A stretch of 6,513 nucleotides of DNA from contig JABUUT010000019.1 in assembly GCA_021443045.1 (NCBI GenBank), positions 3,949-10,461 on the forward strand, read 5' to 3'. The position numbers were made by a program, and so were the translations under genes. The notes beneath the pieces were generated by a model, which was not told the DNA's origin, made no database searches, and worked only from the letters and a program-made list of their open reading frames with translations. This document shows, in pieces, positions 6,416 through 6,513 of the stretch (position 1 is its first letter; each line of letters starts with the position of its first letter). The stretch is from Fibrobacteraceae bacterium (GTDB lineage Bacteria; Fibrobacterota; Fibrobacteria; Fibrobacterales; Fibrobacteraceae).

Positions 6416-6513
6416 AAAGCTTTAAAACTAGGGCACCTCTAAAAATTGCTTTGATCAAGTGATTTGTTCAAGAACCAAGCGATAGCAGGAACGAATAGCT
6501 TACAAATCTTGGA
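6416..6513. other. Upstream flank of mreB, no gene supported
   Basis: The segment is A+T-rich. One minus-strand frame is open from the right edge for 24 codons and stops with TAG at 6439-6441; its translation includes KLFVPAIAWFLNKSLDQ. This could be the C-terminus of an upstream gene or chance. A TTGATCAA palindrome is at 6451-6458. The decamer CCTCTAAAAA (6436-6445) is repeated at 6376-6385. Nothing here identifies a known gene, RNA or mobile element with confidence. Confidence 0.35.

Noticed and set aside
6451..6458. TTGATCAA palindrome as an operator upstream of mreB
   Set aside because: Eight bases of perfect dyad are expected by chance in A+T-rich DNA and no second copy or known regulator site supports it.
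6451..6470. TTGAAC/TTGATC as a -35 box for the mre promoter
   Set aside because: Neither has a TATAAT-like hexamer 16-18 nt downstream on the minus strand; the candidate -10 is too far away.

Overview
The window holds one compact block of six genes, all on the minus strand and read from right to left: mreB, mreC, mreD, mrdA (PBP2), mrdB/rodA and a ComF-type phosphoribosyltransferase gene. The first five are the core of the rod-shape elongation machinery (elongasome). MreB is the cytoplasmic actin-like filament. MreC and MreD are the envelope partners. RodA polymerises lipid II into glycan, and PBP2 cross-links the new strands. This is the widespread mreBCD-mrdAB order, so the genes themselves are canonical. 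I found no sign of a previously undescribed system.

Region by region: 1-92 is non-coding and holds two kinds of short direct repeat, a GC-richer ~30-nt imperfect unit and a TGAYAAC heptamer in three tandem copies. The comF gene lies at 93-815; a 15-codon longer form to 860 is possible but lacks a ribosome binding site. An A+T-rich spacer follows, with a 9-nt T tract (minus strand) just after rodA. From 915 to 5322 the genes rodA, mrdA, mreD and mreC are packed with overlaps of 4, 8 and 14 nt. After a 21-nt gap, mreB spans 5344-6366 and begins with a TTG codon. The last ~147 nt (6367-6513) is the A+T-rich leader of mreB; it has a good Shine-Dalgarno site, a possible -10 region and no gene that I can support.

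Organism: a Gram-negative type, diderm, rod- or ovoid-shaped bacterium of moderate GC content. The repeats at 1-85 resemble intergenic repeats that I associate from memory with Fibrobacter, and the protein features fit such a lineage. This assignment is a guess that needs a database search.

The points most worth checking are the TTG start of mreB, the internal start of comF, a Cys-Cys-His-Cys set in PBP2 that matches the known zinc site of PBP2 enzymes, an in-frame A_AAA_AAG slippery heptamer at the mreD/mrdA junction, a larger than usual RodA, and a repeated decamer in the mreB leader.
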